Positions 19,868 through 28,825 of a DNA stretch of 55,516 bases are shown here, piece by piece. Where the stretch lies: NCBI GenBank assembly GCA_030835135.1, contig JAUQWO010000008.1:1-55516 (forward strand). The letters are read 5' to 3'. The translations under genes were made by a program, and so were the position numbers. The stretch's first letter is position 1; every line of letters starts with the position of its first letter. Source of the stretch: Bacteroidota bacterium (GTDB lineage: Bacteria > Bacteroidota > Ignavibacteria > UBA10030 > UBA6906). The notes under the pieces were generated by a model. It was not told the DNA's origin. It saw nothing but the letters and a program-made list of their open reading frames with translations, and searched no databases.

Positions 19868-20653
19868 TCAGAAGGCCCGTGCATATTCCAACCGCACCGT
19901 CCGGTTGGCAACTGAAAGGTCCCGGCCATTCTTGATGATGTCTTTCAGGTTCACGCCGAGTGTGAGACCGTTGCCAACCGACACCTTCAGTCCGGCGTTG
20001 ACGTACCCCCGCCCTTTGCCCCGCGCGCTTCCACTGTTGTCATTGAGACCGAAGTTGTACTCCGCAACGAGCGAGAGGATCGGACCGATCGTCTTCTCCG
20101 CGCCGATGAACAGATTGATATCGCGGTCGCCATCGGCGCGTTCGAGACTGTAGTTCACGCCGCCATGGAGACTGAAATATCCGAGCAGCAGATAGTTCTT
20201 GCTGGCCACGGCGAAGAATCCGGGAGACTTGATGCGGTACCGGTCCTGTTCCTTGAGATAGCCATCCTTCCCCTGCGAATCGAAGCCCAGCACGATCGCG
20301 GGGAACACCATGTTCTCTTCGATGATGCGGATCCGGAGATTGACGCCCGGGATGTCGTTCATGACGGGCGACTCCGAGCCGATGAGACGCGTGCCGCCAT
20401 ACGAAATGCCGAAGCTGAGCCGTTCGAAGAGCCCGGCACTCAGTCCCAACAACACGCCGCCTTCCTGATAGAAGTCAACGTCCAGAGCGAATGTCCCCTT
20501 GTCCAGCATGCCCGCCGTGGGCACGTCCACCAGAAAGCGCGGCTCGAGACCTCCGCCGGATCCGGCTGCCCCCTGCGCTGCGGCGGTCTGCATGCACAGC
20601 ATGCACACGCACGCCGCGGCGAACGCCCTTACGTACGCGGTGCGCGTTTCCAC
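19868..20653 (-). CDS. uncharacterised outer-membrane beta-barrel protein
   Basis: 261 residues. Signal peptide with cleavage near TAAA-QGAAG (about 26). The rest is rich in alternating hydrophobic strands and Gly/aromatic residues (FALDVDFYQEGGVLLGLSAG, LFERLSFGISYGGTRLIG) and ends in Phe, as expected for an outer-membrane barrel. I do not recognise a named family. Its first 25 bp overlap the end of cysS, which is unusual for an exported protein but gives translational coupling. A later Met within the signal peptide would shorten the overlap but weaken the signal. Confidence 0.7.
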   Translation of the reverse strand: METRTAYVRAFAAACVCMLCMQTAAAQGAAGSGGGLEPRFLVDVPTAGMLDKGTFALDVDFYQEGGVLLGLSAGLFERLSFGISYGGTRLIGSESPVMNDIPGVNLRIRIIEENMVFPAIVLGFDSQGKDGYLKEQDRYRIKSPGFFAVASKNYLLLGYFSLHGGVNYSLERADGDRDINLFIGAEKTIGPILSLVAEYNFGLNDNSGSARGKGRGYVNAGLKVSVGNGLTLGVNLKDIIKNGRDLSVANRTVRLEYARAF

Positions 20654-22086
20654 GAGGTCCCCTCTTTCTTGTCCTCCAGCACGACGCCGATCGCGACGAG
20701 CCCGTCACGGATCCGGTCCGACAGCGCCCAGAGTTTTTCTTTGCGGAGGTCGGCGCGCAACGAGATCAGCAGGTCCATGAGACCGGGTTCGAGACTCTCC
20801 TCCTGGCCACGCGCGCCTGCTGCATCGGGCATGATGCCGAGCGCATCGCCTGCATACTTCACATAGAACGCCTCGATCTCCTCCAGGGCCGCTTTGCTGA
20901 TCGTGACCGGCTTCGCAAGGGCAGTGTTCACCTCGCGCGAGAGATCGAAGAGCACCCCGATCGCCTGCGGGGCGTTGAAGTCCTCGTCCATGGCCGCACG
21001 GAACGATCCTTCGAACCGCGGGAGGTCCACGCCCGACGGCTCGCCCGTTGCGGGTGCGGTGGTGATGCGGTCGCGGAGGGAACGGATCGCATTGTGAAGC
21101 TTCTCGAGCCCCTTGCCTGCCCCACCAACGGCTTCCGCGCTGAAGTCGAGCGTGCTCCGGTAATGGCTCTGCAGGATGAAGAACCGCACCATCGCCGGCG
21201 TCCACCGCGTGAAGGCATCCTTCAACGTGATGAAATTCCCCAACGACTTCCCCATCTTCCGGCCATCGACCGTGACCATATTATTGTGCAACCAGTACTT
21301 CACGAACGGTTTGCCCGTGGCACCTTCGCTCTGCGCGATCTCGCACTCATGATGCGGGAACTGGTTCTCCAGTCCACCACCATGGATGTCAAAGCTTTCG
21401 CCGAGATATTTCATCGACATCGCCGAGCACTCCAGATGCCATCCCGGGAAGCCTTCGCCCCACGGACTCGGCCACCGCATGATATGGCCGGGCTCCGCCT
21501 TCTTCCATACCGCGAAATCCGCCGGGTTCCGCTTCTCCGCGTTCACATCCACGCGCGCGCCGGCCGTGAGCTCATCCGTGGCACGGCGCGACAGTTTTCC
21601 GTATCCCGCGAATGCGTTCACATCGAAGTAGACCGAACCGTTCACGGCGTAGGCGAGGTGCAACGCGATGAGCTTCTCGACGAGCGCGATCTGCTCGGTG
21701 ACGTGACCCGTCGCCCGCGGCACAATGTCCGGCCGGAGCACGTTCAGCCGGTCCATGTCCTCGAAGTAGCTGCGCGTGTACATCTCCGCCACCTGCATCG
21801 GATGCACGCGGTCCGTCCGGGATTGCTTGATCAGCTTGTCCTCACCTTCATCGGCATCATCGGTGAGATGACCGACATCGGTGATGTTCTGGACATACAG
21901 GACACGATAGCCCAGGACGCGGAGCCACCGGACGATCACATCGAAGGAGACGTAACTCTTTGCGTGCCCGAGGTGCGAATGGCCGTAGACCGTCGGGCCG
22001 CAGACGTACATGCGGACCGTGCCCTCCTCCAGCGGATGGAATTCTTCGAGCGTACGGGAGAGTGTATTATAGACGGAAAGGCCCAT
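20629..22086 (-). CDS. cysS: cysteinyl-tRNA synthetase
   Basis: 485 residues, class Ia synthetase that charges tRNA-Cys. HIGH-type motif HSHLGH (about 36-41) after the zinc ligand in [10 protein letters not shown], the zinc-site segment [10 protein letters not shown] with [14 protein letters not shown], and the KMSKS motif present as KMGKS (about 276-280), followed by LGNFITL. The DALR anticodon-binding region follows. Start ATG shares one base with the recN stop (TAATG). Glycine in place of the first Ser in KMSKS is a known tolerated variant in cysteine enzymes. Confidence 0.96.
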   Translation of the reverse strand: MGLSVYNTLSRTLEEFHPLEEGTVRMYVCGPTVYGHSHLGHAKSYVSFDVIVRWLRVLGYRVLYVQNITDVGHLTDDADEGEDKLIKQSRTDRVHPMQVAEMYTRSYFEDMDRLNVLRPDIVPRATGHVTEQIALVEKLIALHLAYAVNGSVYFDVNAFAGYGKLSRRATDELTAGARVDVNAEKRNPADFAVWKKAEPGHIMRWPSPWGEGFPGWHLECSAMSMKYLGESFDIHGGGLENQFPHHECEIAQSEGATGKPFVKYWLHNNMVTVDGRKMGKSLGNFITLKDAFTRWTPAMVRFFILQSHYRSTLDFSAEAVGGAGKGLEKLHNAIRSLRDRITTAPATGEPSGVDLPRFEGSFRAAMDEDFNAPQAIGVLFDLSREVNTALAKPVTISKAALEEIEAFYVKYAGDALGIMPDAAGARGQEESLEPGLMDLLISLRADLRKEKLWALSDRIRDGLVAIGVVLEDKKEGTSWKRAPRT

Positions 22087-23813
22087 TACCGTAACCCCAT
22101 GAGTTCACGGGCGCCGGCAAGGCCAGCCTCCGTCACCTCGGCACCGCTCATGAGCCGGGCCACTTCGCGGACCTGCTCGTCGAGGGTGAGGCGGCGGAGC
22201 GACGTGGAGGCGCGTCCGTTCTGTTCTTTCTTGGTGACAACAATGTGTGTGTCCGCGAAGCCCGCGATCTGTGGAAGATGCGTGATGGCGATGACCTGAT
22301 GGAAGCCGGCCAGACTCTTCATGCTCGCCCCCACCGCCTGGGCAATGCGTCCGCTGACGCCGACATCGATCTCATCGAAGATGAGCACCGGCAGGCGGTC
22401 CGTGCGCGCCAGGATGCTCTTGAGCGCCAGCATGATGCGCGAGATCTCGCCGCCGGAGGCGACCTTTGTCAGAGGTTTCTCTTCTTCACCCGCATTGGTG
22501 GAGATGTAGAATTCCACGTCATCGTAGCCGCGGGAATTCAGGCGAACGGCGCTCTTCCCGCGCAGGACGGCATCATCAGGCAGTGCCGCTTTGGCGGGTC
22601 GGCCGCTCTCGATCGCGGTCTGGTCGACGTGGGTGGTGAATCGTGCATTGGCGATGCCCAGTTTCGCCAGCTCCTGAACGATGGCCTTGTCGATCTTCTT
22701 CGCCACCTCATGCCGCTTCAGCGACAACCGTTCGGCCCGCAGCGCACATTCGGCGCGCGCTGCATCAAGATCTTTCTGCATCTTCTGCAGGACGCCATCG
22801 AAGTTGTCCGCCAGCTCGAGGTCGCGCCCGATGGCATCACGGTGCGCGAGCACCGCCTCGATGGATCCGCCATACTTCTTCTTGAGGAAGGCGATCCTCC
22901 CGAGCCGGTCGCGCAGCTCTTCGAGCCGGTCAGGCGCGAACTCCACCCTGGCATTGTAGCCCTGGATGAATTTCGCGAGCTCATTCACGATGGCCGCCGC
23001 TGATGCGCATTCCCGGGCAGCATCCGCAAATTGGGGATCGATGGCGGCAAGCGTGTGCAGCTGGTTCCGGGCGACGACGAGCAGATCGTGGGCCGATCGG
23101 TCGCCTTCGTAGAGGGCCGTGTGAAGGTCCGCGGTGGCCGTGTGGAGCTTCTCGCTGTTCTCCAGGATGCGGAGGTCGGTCTCGAGGCGCTCTTCTTCGC
23201 CTGCCTGCGGCGCCACGGCATCGATCTCCTGCGCCTGGAACAGGCAGAAATCGCGCTTCTCCCGGAGCTGCTGTTCGCGGTCACGCAGTTCCACCACCTC
23301 GGCCGCGATCACTTTCAGCCTCTGGAACGACTCCCGGTACTCACGCACCATGCCGTCCAGCCCGCCGAAATCGTCCACCATGCCACAATGGGTATCGACG
23401 CGCAGCAGCGACTGATGTTCATGCTGCCCGTGGAGGTCGACCAGCAGCTCGCCGGTCTGCTTCAGCAGTGCGAGGGTGACGGGTGAGTCATTGATGAAGC
23501 AACGGCTCTGCCCCCTGGCGGAGACCTCACGCCGGACGATGAGTTCCTCGGCGGTGTCCAGCTCATTGGTCTGCAGAAGTTCGGTGACGCGTGCGTTGCC
23601 CGTGACGTCGAAGACCGCTTCGACGATGGCCTTGTCGGCACCCGTCCGCACGGCCTCACTGCTCGCGCGTTCGCCGAGCACGAGCCCGAGTGCATCGATG
23701 ATGATGGATTTTCCCGCGCCGGTCTCGCCGGTGATGATCACGAGACCGCTGGAGAGGGGAACGCTGAGTTCCTCGATGAGGGCATAATTCCTGATCTGCA
23801 GCGACGTAAGCAT
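22086..23813 (-). CDS. recN: DNA repair protein RecN
   Basis: 575 residues, SMC-like ATPase acting in double-strand-break repair. Starts with the typical MLTSLQIRNYALIEEL and Walker A GETGAGKSIIIDALGLVLGERA (about 30-50). Long coiled coils lie at about 160-210 and 290-370. The C-terminal half has the signature VASGGEISRIMLALKSIL and Walker B LIFDEIDVGVSGRIAQAVG, then the D-loop QVIAITHLPQIA. The promoter ends 6 bp before the ATG, so the transcript is probably leaderless. Downstream cysS overlaps its stop by one base. Confidence 0.96.
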   Translation of the reverse strand: MLTSLQIRNYALIEELSVPLSSGLVIITGETGAGKSIIIDALGLVLGERASSEAVRTGADKAIVEAVFDVTGNARVTELLQTNELDTAEELIVRREVSARGQSRCFINDSPVTLALLKQTGELLVDLHGQHEHQSLLRVDTHCGMVDDFGGLDGMVREYRESFQRLKVIAAEVVELRDREQQLREKRDFCLFQAQEIDAVAPQAGEEERLETDLRILENSEKLHTATADLHTALYEGDRSAHDLLVVARNQLHTLAAIDPQFADAARECASAAAIVNELAKFIQGYNARVEFAPDRLEELRDRLGRIAFLKKKYGGSIEAVLAHRDAIGRDLELADNFDGVLQKMQKDLDAARAECALRAERLSLKRHEVAKKIDKAIVQELAKLGIANARFTTHVDQTAIESGRPAKAALPDDAVLRGKSAVRLNSRGYDDVEFYISTNAGEEEKPLTKVASGGEISRIMLALKSILARTDRLPVLIFDEIDVGVSGRIAQAVGASMKSLAGFHQVIAITHLPQIAGFADTHIVVTKKEQNGRASTSLRRLTLDEQVREVARLMSGAEVTEAGLAGARELMGLR

Positions 23814-23819
23814 GCGGTC

Positions 23820-23848
23820 AATCTACCCATCTTTTGAGAAAGATTCAA
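23820..23848 (-). promoter_or_regulatory. promoter of recN-cysS
   Basis: Minus strand TTGAAT (23848-23843), 17 bases, TAGATT (23825-23820), then 6 bases to the recN ATG. No room for a ribosome site, so a leaderless mRNA is predicted. Confidence 0.5.
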
Positions 23849-23855
23849 CGCGACG

Positions 23856-24689
23856 CTAGTCGTCGTCGTTCGGGCGATCGGGCGTGTCGGGCGAGTACAG
23901 ATTGAGCTCACCGACGTCCGGGAGGACGCCGTGATAGTAGGCGAAGCGCATGAATTCCTGAACGCTGTCCAGACATTCTTCGGACAGGTCGTACGCGAAT
24001 GCATTGAGGTAGTCCGTGAGCGCTGCCTGATTCCTGCCGGGGAAGAGCGACGGCGGCGCACTGCCGGTGATGGTGTCCACCGTGTCGTACGCCTTCCGGG
24101 CGGCATCCTGGAGGACCTGCGCAAGTTCCGGCGTGGCCGTACCACTCGGCACGACCCACAGCCCGTGCACGTACGGCAGACCGGTCATTTCGGTCCACGC
24201 TTCCACCAGATCGATCCGGTTCGGATGCACATCCACCGCACGCAGCGATGCATCGCCGGCAAGGAGGACGGCTTCGGCACGTGCAAGCATATCGTCCACG
24301 GATCCCGTCGCCGGAACGAACGTCGGCGTCAGTTCAAACTCTTCTGCGAGAATGATGCGGGCCAGAACGATCTCGGACGGGAATGACGGATCGATGGCGA
24401 TGGTACTGACGGAATGGAGATGTTCGGAGCGGAAGATCAGCGAGACCGTACCGGTGCTCACGGACGAACTGGCGCCGGCGCCGGGGATGACCTCGAACAG
24501 GGAGCTGTCGCGGGCATATTCCAGAGGCGACAGGAAAGCCGCGTCCAGTTTCTTTTCGCGTAATGCCAGGGCCAGGCGTGCCGGTGTATCGGCGTGACGT
24601 ACGAATGCATCCGACGCGGCAAGCGGGACCACCAGCGGCGCGGTGTAGAAGTCGACGGGGATGCCGAGGCGGAGGCTGCGGAGGGTCAT
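23856..24689 (-). CDS. MqnA/MqnD-family (chorismate dehydratase-like) protein
   Basis: 277 residues with the two-lobed periplasmic-binding-like fold of the menaquinone futalosine pathway enzymes. Family features: LRLGIPVDFYTAPLVVPL at the start, LDAAFLSPLEYARD (about 46-60), IAIDPSFPSEIVLARIIL, AEAVLLAGDASLRAV and the C-terminal-lobe segment EAWTEMTGLPYVHGLWVV. MqnA turns chorismate into 3-enolpyruvyl-benzoate. No other mqn gene is in the window, so the pathway cannot be confirmed; a menaquinone supply would fit the cytochrome bd genes nearby. The last 15 residues are acidic (PDRPNDDD). It sits between rplS and recN, with 42 bp before the recN start. Confidence 0.7.
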   Translation of the reverse strand: MTLRSLRLGIPVDFYTAPLVVPLAASDAFVRHADTPARLALALREKKLDAAFLSPLEYARDSSLFEVIPGAGASSSVSTGTVSLIFRSEHLHSVSTIAIDPSFPSEIVLARIILAEEFELTPTFVPATGSVDDMLARAEAVLLAGDASLRAVDVHPNRIDLVEAWTEMTGLPYVHGLWVVPSGTATPELAQVLQDAARKAYDTVDTITGSAPPSLFPGRNQAALTDYLNAFAYDLSEECLDSVQEFMRFAYYHGVLPDVGELNLYSPDTPDRPNDDD

Positions 24690-24809
24690 CGGTCGCTCAC
24701 CGGCCGTAGCCAGGGTCCCGGATCCATCACGGCGTGCGGCGCACGGAGGCGCACCACGCCGGGATGTTCATCGGGTGCAGGACGGCAGGACACGGACAAG
24801 AGAGCCGTG

Positions 24810-25151
24810 TTATGCGTTGGTCTTCTGCCGGATGGCCTTCGCCGCCAGCTTCCGCACATAGTAGAGCTTGGCGCGGCGGACGTGGCCTTCCTTGACCTTT
24901 TCGATCTTCGCGAGGCGCGGGGAATGCACGGGGAAGATGCGTTCCACGCCGACGCCGTCGGAGACCTTGCGGATGGTGAACGTGGCGTTCATCCCGGCAC
25001 CGTGGCGCGCGATCACGACACCCTGGAACTGCTGGATGCGTTCCTTGTCGCCTTCGATGACGCGAACGTGCACGTTCAGTACATCGCCTGAGCTGAAGTC
25101 GGGGATCCCGCTCTTCATCTGCGTTGCTTCAACCAGCTTGATCTTCTCCAT
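24810..25151 (-). CDS. rplS: 50S ribosomal protein L19
   Basis: 113 residues, close to the usual L19 length. Contains [34 protein letters not shown] and the conserved end [17 protein letters not shown]. The ATG at 25151 is chosen over upstream in-frame ATG/TTG codons because GGAG lies 6 nt before it. Last gene of the ffh-rpsP-khpA-rimM-trmD-rplS operon, 24 bp after trmD. Confidence 0.97.
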   Translation of the reverse strand: MEKIKLVEATQMKSGIPDFSSGDVLNVHVRVIEGDKERIQQFQGVVIARHGAGMNATFTIRKVSDGVGVERIFPVHSPRLAKIEKVKEGHVRRAKLYYVRKLAAKAIRQKTNA

Positions 25152-25175
25152 GATCATCTCCAAAGATAGACAGTG

Positions 25176-25859
25176 TCACTGTTCGTTTAGCAGATCCGGA
25201 CGGCGCTGCTTCGTGCGCCGCAAACGCTGTTCCTCCCGCCACCGCTCGATATCCGCGTGGTTGCCGGAGAGGAGCACATCGGGTACGGCCATGTCCCGGA
25301 ACACCGCGGGCCGGGTATACTGCGGGGCGTCGAGCAGCGGGTCCTGGAACGAGTCGTTCAACGCCGACGTGCCATCGTGGAGCACGCCGGGGATGAGCCG
25401 GACCACCGCATCGATCACCACCAGTGCCGGGAGCTCGCCTCCCGTCAGCACATAATCACCGATCGAAATCTCCCGGGTCACGAGCCGCTCGCGGATACGT
25501 TCGTCGATCCCCTTGTAATGGCCGCAGAGCAGGAGCAGGTTGCGGCGCAGGGAGAGCGCATTCGCCAGCGGCTGGGTGAGTTGCTCACCATCCGCCGAAA
25601 GATAGATCACTTCATCATACGTGCGCTCGGCCTGCAGCCGCTCCACGCACGTGAACACCGGTTCGGGCTTCAGCACCATGCCGGCCCCGCCCCCGAAGGG
25701 CGTGTCGTCGATGGTGCGGTGCTTGTCGCTTGTCGCATCACGCAGATCGTGCACCACGATCTCCGCGAGACCCTGCTCACGCGCCCGCTTGAGCATGCTC
25801 TCCTGCAGCGGGCCTTCGACGAGCCGGGGGAACCCGGTCACCACGTCGATCCGTATCAC
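25176..25859 (-). CDS. trmD: tRNA (guanine-N1)-methyltransferase
   Basis: 227 residues. Methylates G37 next to the anticodon in tRNAs reading CNN codons, preventing frameshifts. Trefoil-knot SPOUT motifs are visible: [33 protein letters not shown] and [21 protein letters not shown], the last two holding the S-adenosylmethionine. Its ATG overlaps the rimM stop by 4 bp. Confidence 0.97.
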   Translation of the reverse strand: MIRIDVVTGFPRLVEGPLQESMLKRAREQGLAEIVVHDLRDATSDKHRTIDDTPFGGGAGMVLKPEPVFTCVERLQAERTYDEVIYLSADGEQLTQPLANALSLRRNLLLLCGHYKGIDERIRERLVTREISIGDYVLTGGELPALVVIDAVVRLIPGVLHDGTSALNDSFQDPLLDAPQYTRPAVFRDMAVPDVLLSGNHADIERWREEQRLRRTKQRRPDLLNEQ

Positions 25860-26398
25860 CCGCGCATCCCTTCGATCAGCTCCACCGTTACCGTCCGCCC
25901 CGCGAGATCCACCGCTTTGATGAACTCCTTGACGGCCGGGATCATGAACTCGGTGCCATGGTCATGCACCACGTACACATCGTGCCCCGGCATCCGCATC
26001 ACGTCGGCGAGCGTTCCGAGATTCTCACCCGCGGAACTCACCACCGTCAGCCCGATCAGGTCGTCCACGTAGTACCGCCCGTCCTCGAGCTCGAGACGTT
26101 CGTCCTTCGGGATCATGACGAGCAGACCCACGCACTGCTCCGCGGCGGTGCGGTCCGGCACGGAGGCCAGGTGCAGCCGTACACCGCGGCCATCGATCTG
26201 GGAATCCTCGATCGTGGCCTCGCCGACCACGGTCCCGGTGCCTGCAACGGCATCGGCATATCTGCCAAGGAACACACGACGTGTCGCGGCGAAACGTTCC
26301 GGGTCGTCCGTCATCGGCTGGACGATCAGGTCGCCGCGGACGCCAAAGGCCTTCACGATGCGGCCGATGGCGATCAATCCTTCAACACCAACACTCAA
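25856..26398 (-). CDS. rimM: 16S rRNA processing protein RimM
   Basis: 180 residues. Binds S19 and helps mature the 30S head. The N-terminal beta-barrel begins [28 protein letters not shown] and the C-terminal PRC domain contains [12 protein letters not shown]...[22 protein letters not shown]. Both junctions are 4-bp ATGA overlaps (with khpA upstream and trmD downstream). Confidence 0.95.
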   Translation of the reverse strand: MSVGVEGLIAIGRIVKAFGVRGDLIVQPMTDDPERFAATRRVFLGRYADAVAGTGTVVGEATIEDSQIDGRGVRLHLASVPDRTAAEQCVGLLVMIPKDERLELEDGRYYVDDLIGLTVVSSAGENLGTLADVMRMPGHDVYVVHDHGTEFMIPAVKEFIKAVDLAGRTVTVELIEGMRG

Positions 26399-26625
26399 TT
26401 CGAGATTTCCAGGATTGCCCGTTTGCCCTCGCGCGCCGCGACCGCTGCGAGAAGGACCCGAAGCGATTGTGCGGTCCGTCCGTTCCTCCCGATCACCTTC
26501 CCGATGTCCTCTTCGGCAACTTCGAGCCGGAAGACGATCTTGGTGTCACCGGGCACACAATGGACCACGACGCTCTCCGGACGTTCCACGAGCCGTCTGG
26601 CGATGAATTCGAGTAACTCCTGCAT
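26395..26625 (-). CDS. khpA: KH-domain RNA-binding protein KhpA
   Basis: 76 residues, a single type II KH domain with the RNA-binding GxxG loop in GKVIGRNGRTAQSLR. KhpA and its partner KhpB bind small RNAs and affect cell size in other bacteria. The gene is classically found between rpsP and rimM, as here. ATG 26625 is chosen over 26643 because GAGGAGG lies directly before it. Confidence 0.93.
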   Translation of the reverse strand: MQELLEFIARRLVERPESVVVHCVPGDTKIVFRLEVAEEDIGKVIGRNGRTAQSLRVLLAAVAAREGKRAILEISN

Positions 26626-26736
26626 ACGTCCTCCTCGGGACAACAGTCCACCCTACACGACCTCCCTCACCATCACTGTCCCCGGACCTCACGGTCCGAT
26701 CCATCTTCCCATGGTCCCGCTGCACGGGACGCCTGA

Positions 26737-27180
26737 TCAGGCACCGGCTTCAGGAGCGGGAGCTGCTGCGGGCGCAGAGGCTTCTGCACCGCCCTTGCTC
26801 GCCTTCTTCTTTGCATCGGCGCGACGGACCTTGCGGGCCGCATCACGTTCCGGGCGCCCGGCCTGCTGGGCCTGCCACTTCTCCATCACACCGGCGATCG
26901 TCGCTGCATCCTTGCCGATGCGGGTCAGGTTCCACTTGAGCCACAGCCCGTTGCGCTGGAAGAGGCTGCGCACCGTATCGGTGGGCCGTGCGCCGTTCTT
27001 CAGCCAATGGAAGACCCGCGTCTCTTTGGTCTCGATCAACAGCGGTTCATGCCGGGGTTCATACCGGCCAACCACCTCGAGGAACCGCCCGTTCCGGGCC
27101 GTGCGCGAATCCGCCGCCACGATCTGATACATCGGCATCTTCTTCTTGCCGATGCGCCGCAAACGCAGTCGTACTGCCAA
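26737..27180 (-). CDS. rpsP: 30S ribosomal protein S16 with C-terminal extension
   Basis: 147 residues. The first 85 or so are canonical S16 (MAVRLRLRRIGKKKMPMYQI, NGRFLEVVGRYEP). About 60 extra residues follow, first a Lys/Arg-rich helix, then an Ala/Pro-rich tail; such tails are common in the Bacteroidota group. The start codon is TTG at 27178-27180, supported by AAAGGAG 8 nt upstream and by the exact N-terminal match to the family. Confidence 0.96.
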   Translation of the reverse strand: MAVRLRLRRIGKKKMPMYQIVAADSRTARNGRFLEVVGRYEPRHEPLLIETKETRVFHWLKNGARPTDTVRSLFQRNGLWLKWNLTRIGKDAATIAGVMEKWQAQQAGRPERDAARKVRRADAKKKASKGGAEASAPAAAPAPEAGA

Positions 27181-27203
27181 CGTCGTTCTCCTTTGTTCTG
27201 CTG

Positions 27204-28532
27204 CTATGGGTGAATACGCATCCCCCGCGCCATGCGGCCGAACTTGCCGCCTTTGCTCAGGGTCTTCATCATGCGCTGCATCTGTTCATACTGTTTGATC
27301 AACCTGTTCAGGTCCTGGACGGTGCATCCGCTGCCGGCCGCGATCCGCTTCCGCCTGCTGCCGTTCAGGATCTGCGGCTTGCGCCGCTCGTCCGGCGTCA
27401 TCGAACGGATCATCGCTTCGATCCGCCCCAGCGCCTTCTCATCCACCGTCACGTTCTCGGGCATCCGCTGCATGCCGGGCAACATGCCCATCACCTGATT
27501 CAGCGGCCCCATCTTCTTCACCTCCTGGAGCTGCTCCATGAAATCTTCCAGGGTGAACTGCGCCTTGCGGAGTTTCGACTCGAGCGCGACGGCCTTCTCT
27601 TCATCGAACTGCTCCTGCGCCTTCTCGACGAGCGTGACGATGTCGCCCATGCCGAGGATGCGCGATGCGAGACGGTCGGGATGGAATTTCTCGAGCGCCT
27701 CCGGCTTCTCGCCGGTGCCGATGAACTTGATCGGGACGCCGACCGTGGCACGCAGCGAGATCGCCGCGCCACCGCGTGCATCACCGTCCATCTTGGTGAG
27801 CACCGCACCGCTGTACTGCAACCGCTGATGGAACGCCAGCGCCGTGTTCACGGCATCCTGGCCGGTCATCGCATCCACCACGAACAGGATCTCGTGGGGC
27901 TGGACCGCGGTCTTCACCGCTTCCGCCTCACGCATCATATCTTCATCCACATGCAGACGGCCGGCGGTGTCGACGATGACGACATCACGCGCACTCTGCC
28001 GCGCATGCTCCAGCGCTCCACGCGCCACATCCACTGCGCCGGCCCCGCGTTCGGCGTACACCGGGATCCCGACCTGCTTGCCGAGCACTTCGAGCTGATC
28101 GATGGCCGCGGGACGGTGAACGTCTGCCGCCGCAAGGAGCGGGAACCGTCCCTGCCCCTTTAAATGCAACGCAAGTTTCGCGCAAAAAGTTGTCTTGCCG
28201 GACCCCTGCAGACCGGCGACCATGATCACGGTCGGCGGCATCGGGGCGAACGTGATCCCCACGTTCTGCGTCCCCAGCAAACGGTTCAGCTCATCATAGA
28301 TGATCTTGATGATCAGCTGGCCGGGGGTGATGCTCTGCAACACATCCTGACCGACCGCACGGCGCAGCACATCATCAACGAACTGACGCGCGACCTTGTA
28401 GTTCACGTCGGCGTCCAACAGCACACGCCGCACCTCACGCAGGGTCTCCGCAACGTTCGCTTCGGAGATCTTCCCCTGCCCGCGCAGGCGCTTCAGTACA
28501 CCGTCAAGTTTTCTGCTAAGGTCTTCGAACAT
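27204..28532 (-). CDS. ffh: signal recognition particle protein Ffh (SRP54)
   Basis: 442 residues, the GTPase that with 4.5S RNA targets nascent membrane proteins to FtsY. N domain (1-85), G domain with GLQGSGKTT (about 107-115), DTAGRLHVDEDMM, TKMDGDARGG and GTGEKPEALE, and methionine-rich M domain (about 300-442) with the RNA-binding GSGCTVQDLNRLIKQYEQM. First gene of the operon; promoter about 59 bp upstream. Confidence 0.97.
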   Translation of the reverse strand: MFEDLSRKLDGVLKRLRGQGKISEANVAETLREVRRVLLDADVNYKVARQFVDDVLRRAVGQDVLQSITPGQLIIKIIYDELNRLLGTQNVGITFAPMPPTVIMVAGLQGSGKTTFCAKLALHLKGQGRFPLLAAADVHRPAAIDQLEVLGKQVGIPVYAERGAGAVDVARGALEHARQSARDVVIVDTAGRLHVDEDMMREAEAVKTAVQPHEILFVVDAMTGQDAVNTALAFHQRLQYSGAVLTKMDGDARGGAAISLRATVGVPIKFIGTGEKPEALEKFHPDRLASRILGMGDIVTLVEKAQEQFDEEKAVALESKLRKAQFTLEDFMEQLQEVKKMGPLNQVMGMLPGMQRMPENVTVDEKALGRIEAMIRSMTPDERRKPQILNGSRRKRIAAGSGCTVQDLNRLIKQYEQMQRMMKTLSKGGKFGRMARGMRIHP

Positions 28533-28552
28533 GGATCATCCATAAGCACACC

Positions 28553-28573
28553 AACCGCCCGATTCGGGCGGTT
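28553..28573. promoter_or_regulatory. 8-bp hairpin in the ffh leader
   Basis: AACCGCCC (28553-28560) and GGGCGGTT (28566-28573) pair around a 5-base loop, about 20 nt upstream of the ffh ATG. A T-run follows only on the plus strand, where no gene precedes it, so a role in the ffh leader is more likely than termination. Confidence 0.45.
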
Positions 28574-28590
28574 TTGTGGCAAGGATGTAT

Positions 28591-28619
28591 AAGATACTGA
28601 AAATACAGAAGTTATGCAA
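28591..28619 (-). promoter_or_regulatory. promoter of the ffh-rpsP-khpA-rimM-trmD-rplS operon
   Basis: Minus strand TTGCAT (28619-28614), 17 bases, TATCTT (28596-28591). Predicted start near 28584, leader about 52 nt. Confidence 0.6.
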
Positions 28620-28785
28620 CTACAGAATGGCTGGTGACCCGCGGAGGAGCCAATGGGGAGATACGTCTATCTGTCCAGACAGCGCGGTCAGCTGTGCCGT
28701 TGCTCAGAATTCGGCCTGATCAACGGCTTGGGAGCGACGGCAGGCGTGGTCGTTCCCCCAGAAATCGGTCAAATCAATTGTCTTT

Positions 28786-28814
28786 CGCCAGGCGGCCGGA
28801 TTGGCCTCCTGGCG
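28786..28814 (-). terminator. hairpin ending the atp operon
   Basis: Arms 28786-28797 and 28803-28814 pair at 11 of 12 positions around a 5-base loop, 11 bp after the atpG stop. The following minus-strand sequence is A/T-rich but not a clean T-tract. The remaining gap to the ffh promoter (28620-28785) shows nothing further. Confidence 0.6.
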
Positions 28815-28825
28815 ATCCATATCGC

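Noticed and set aside
25150-25168. TATCTTTG just before rplS as a promoter -10
   Set aside because: No TTG at 17-18 bases upstream, and the sequence overlaps the Shine-Dalgarno; rplS is in the ffh operon.
28553-28576. Plus-strand intrinsic terminator
   Set aside because: There is a T-run on the plus side but no plus-strand gene upstream; a role in the ffh leader is more likely.
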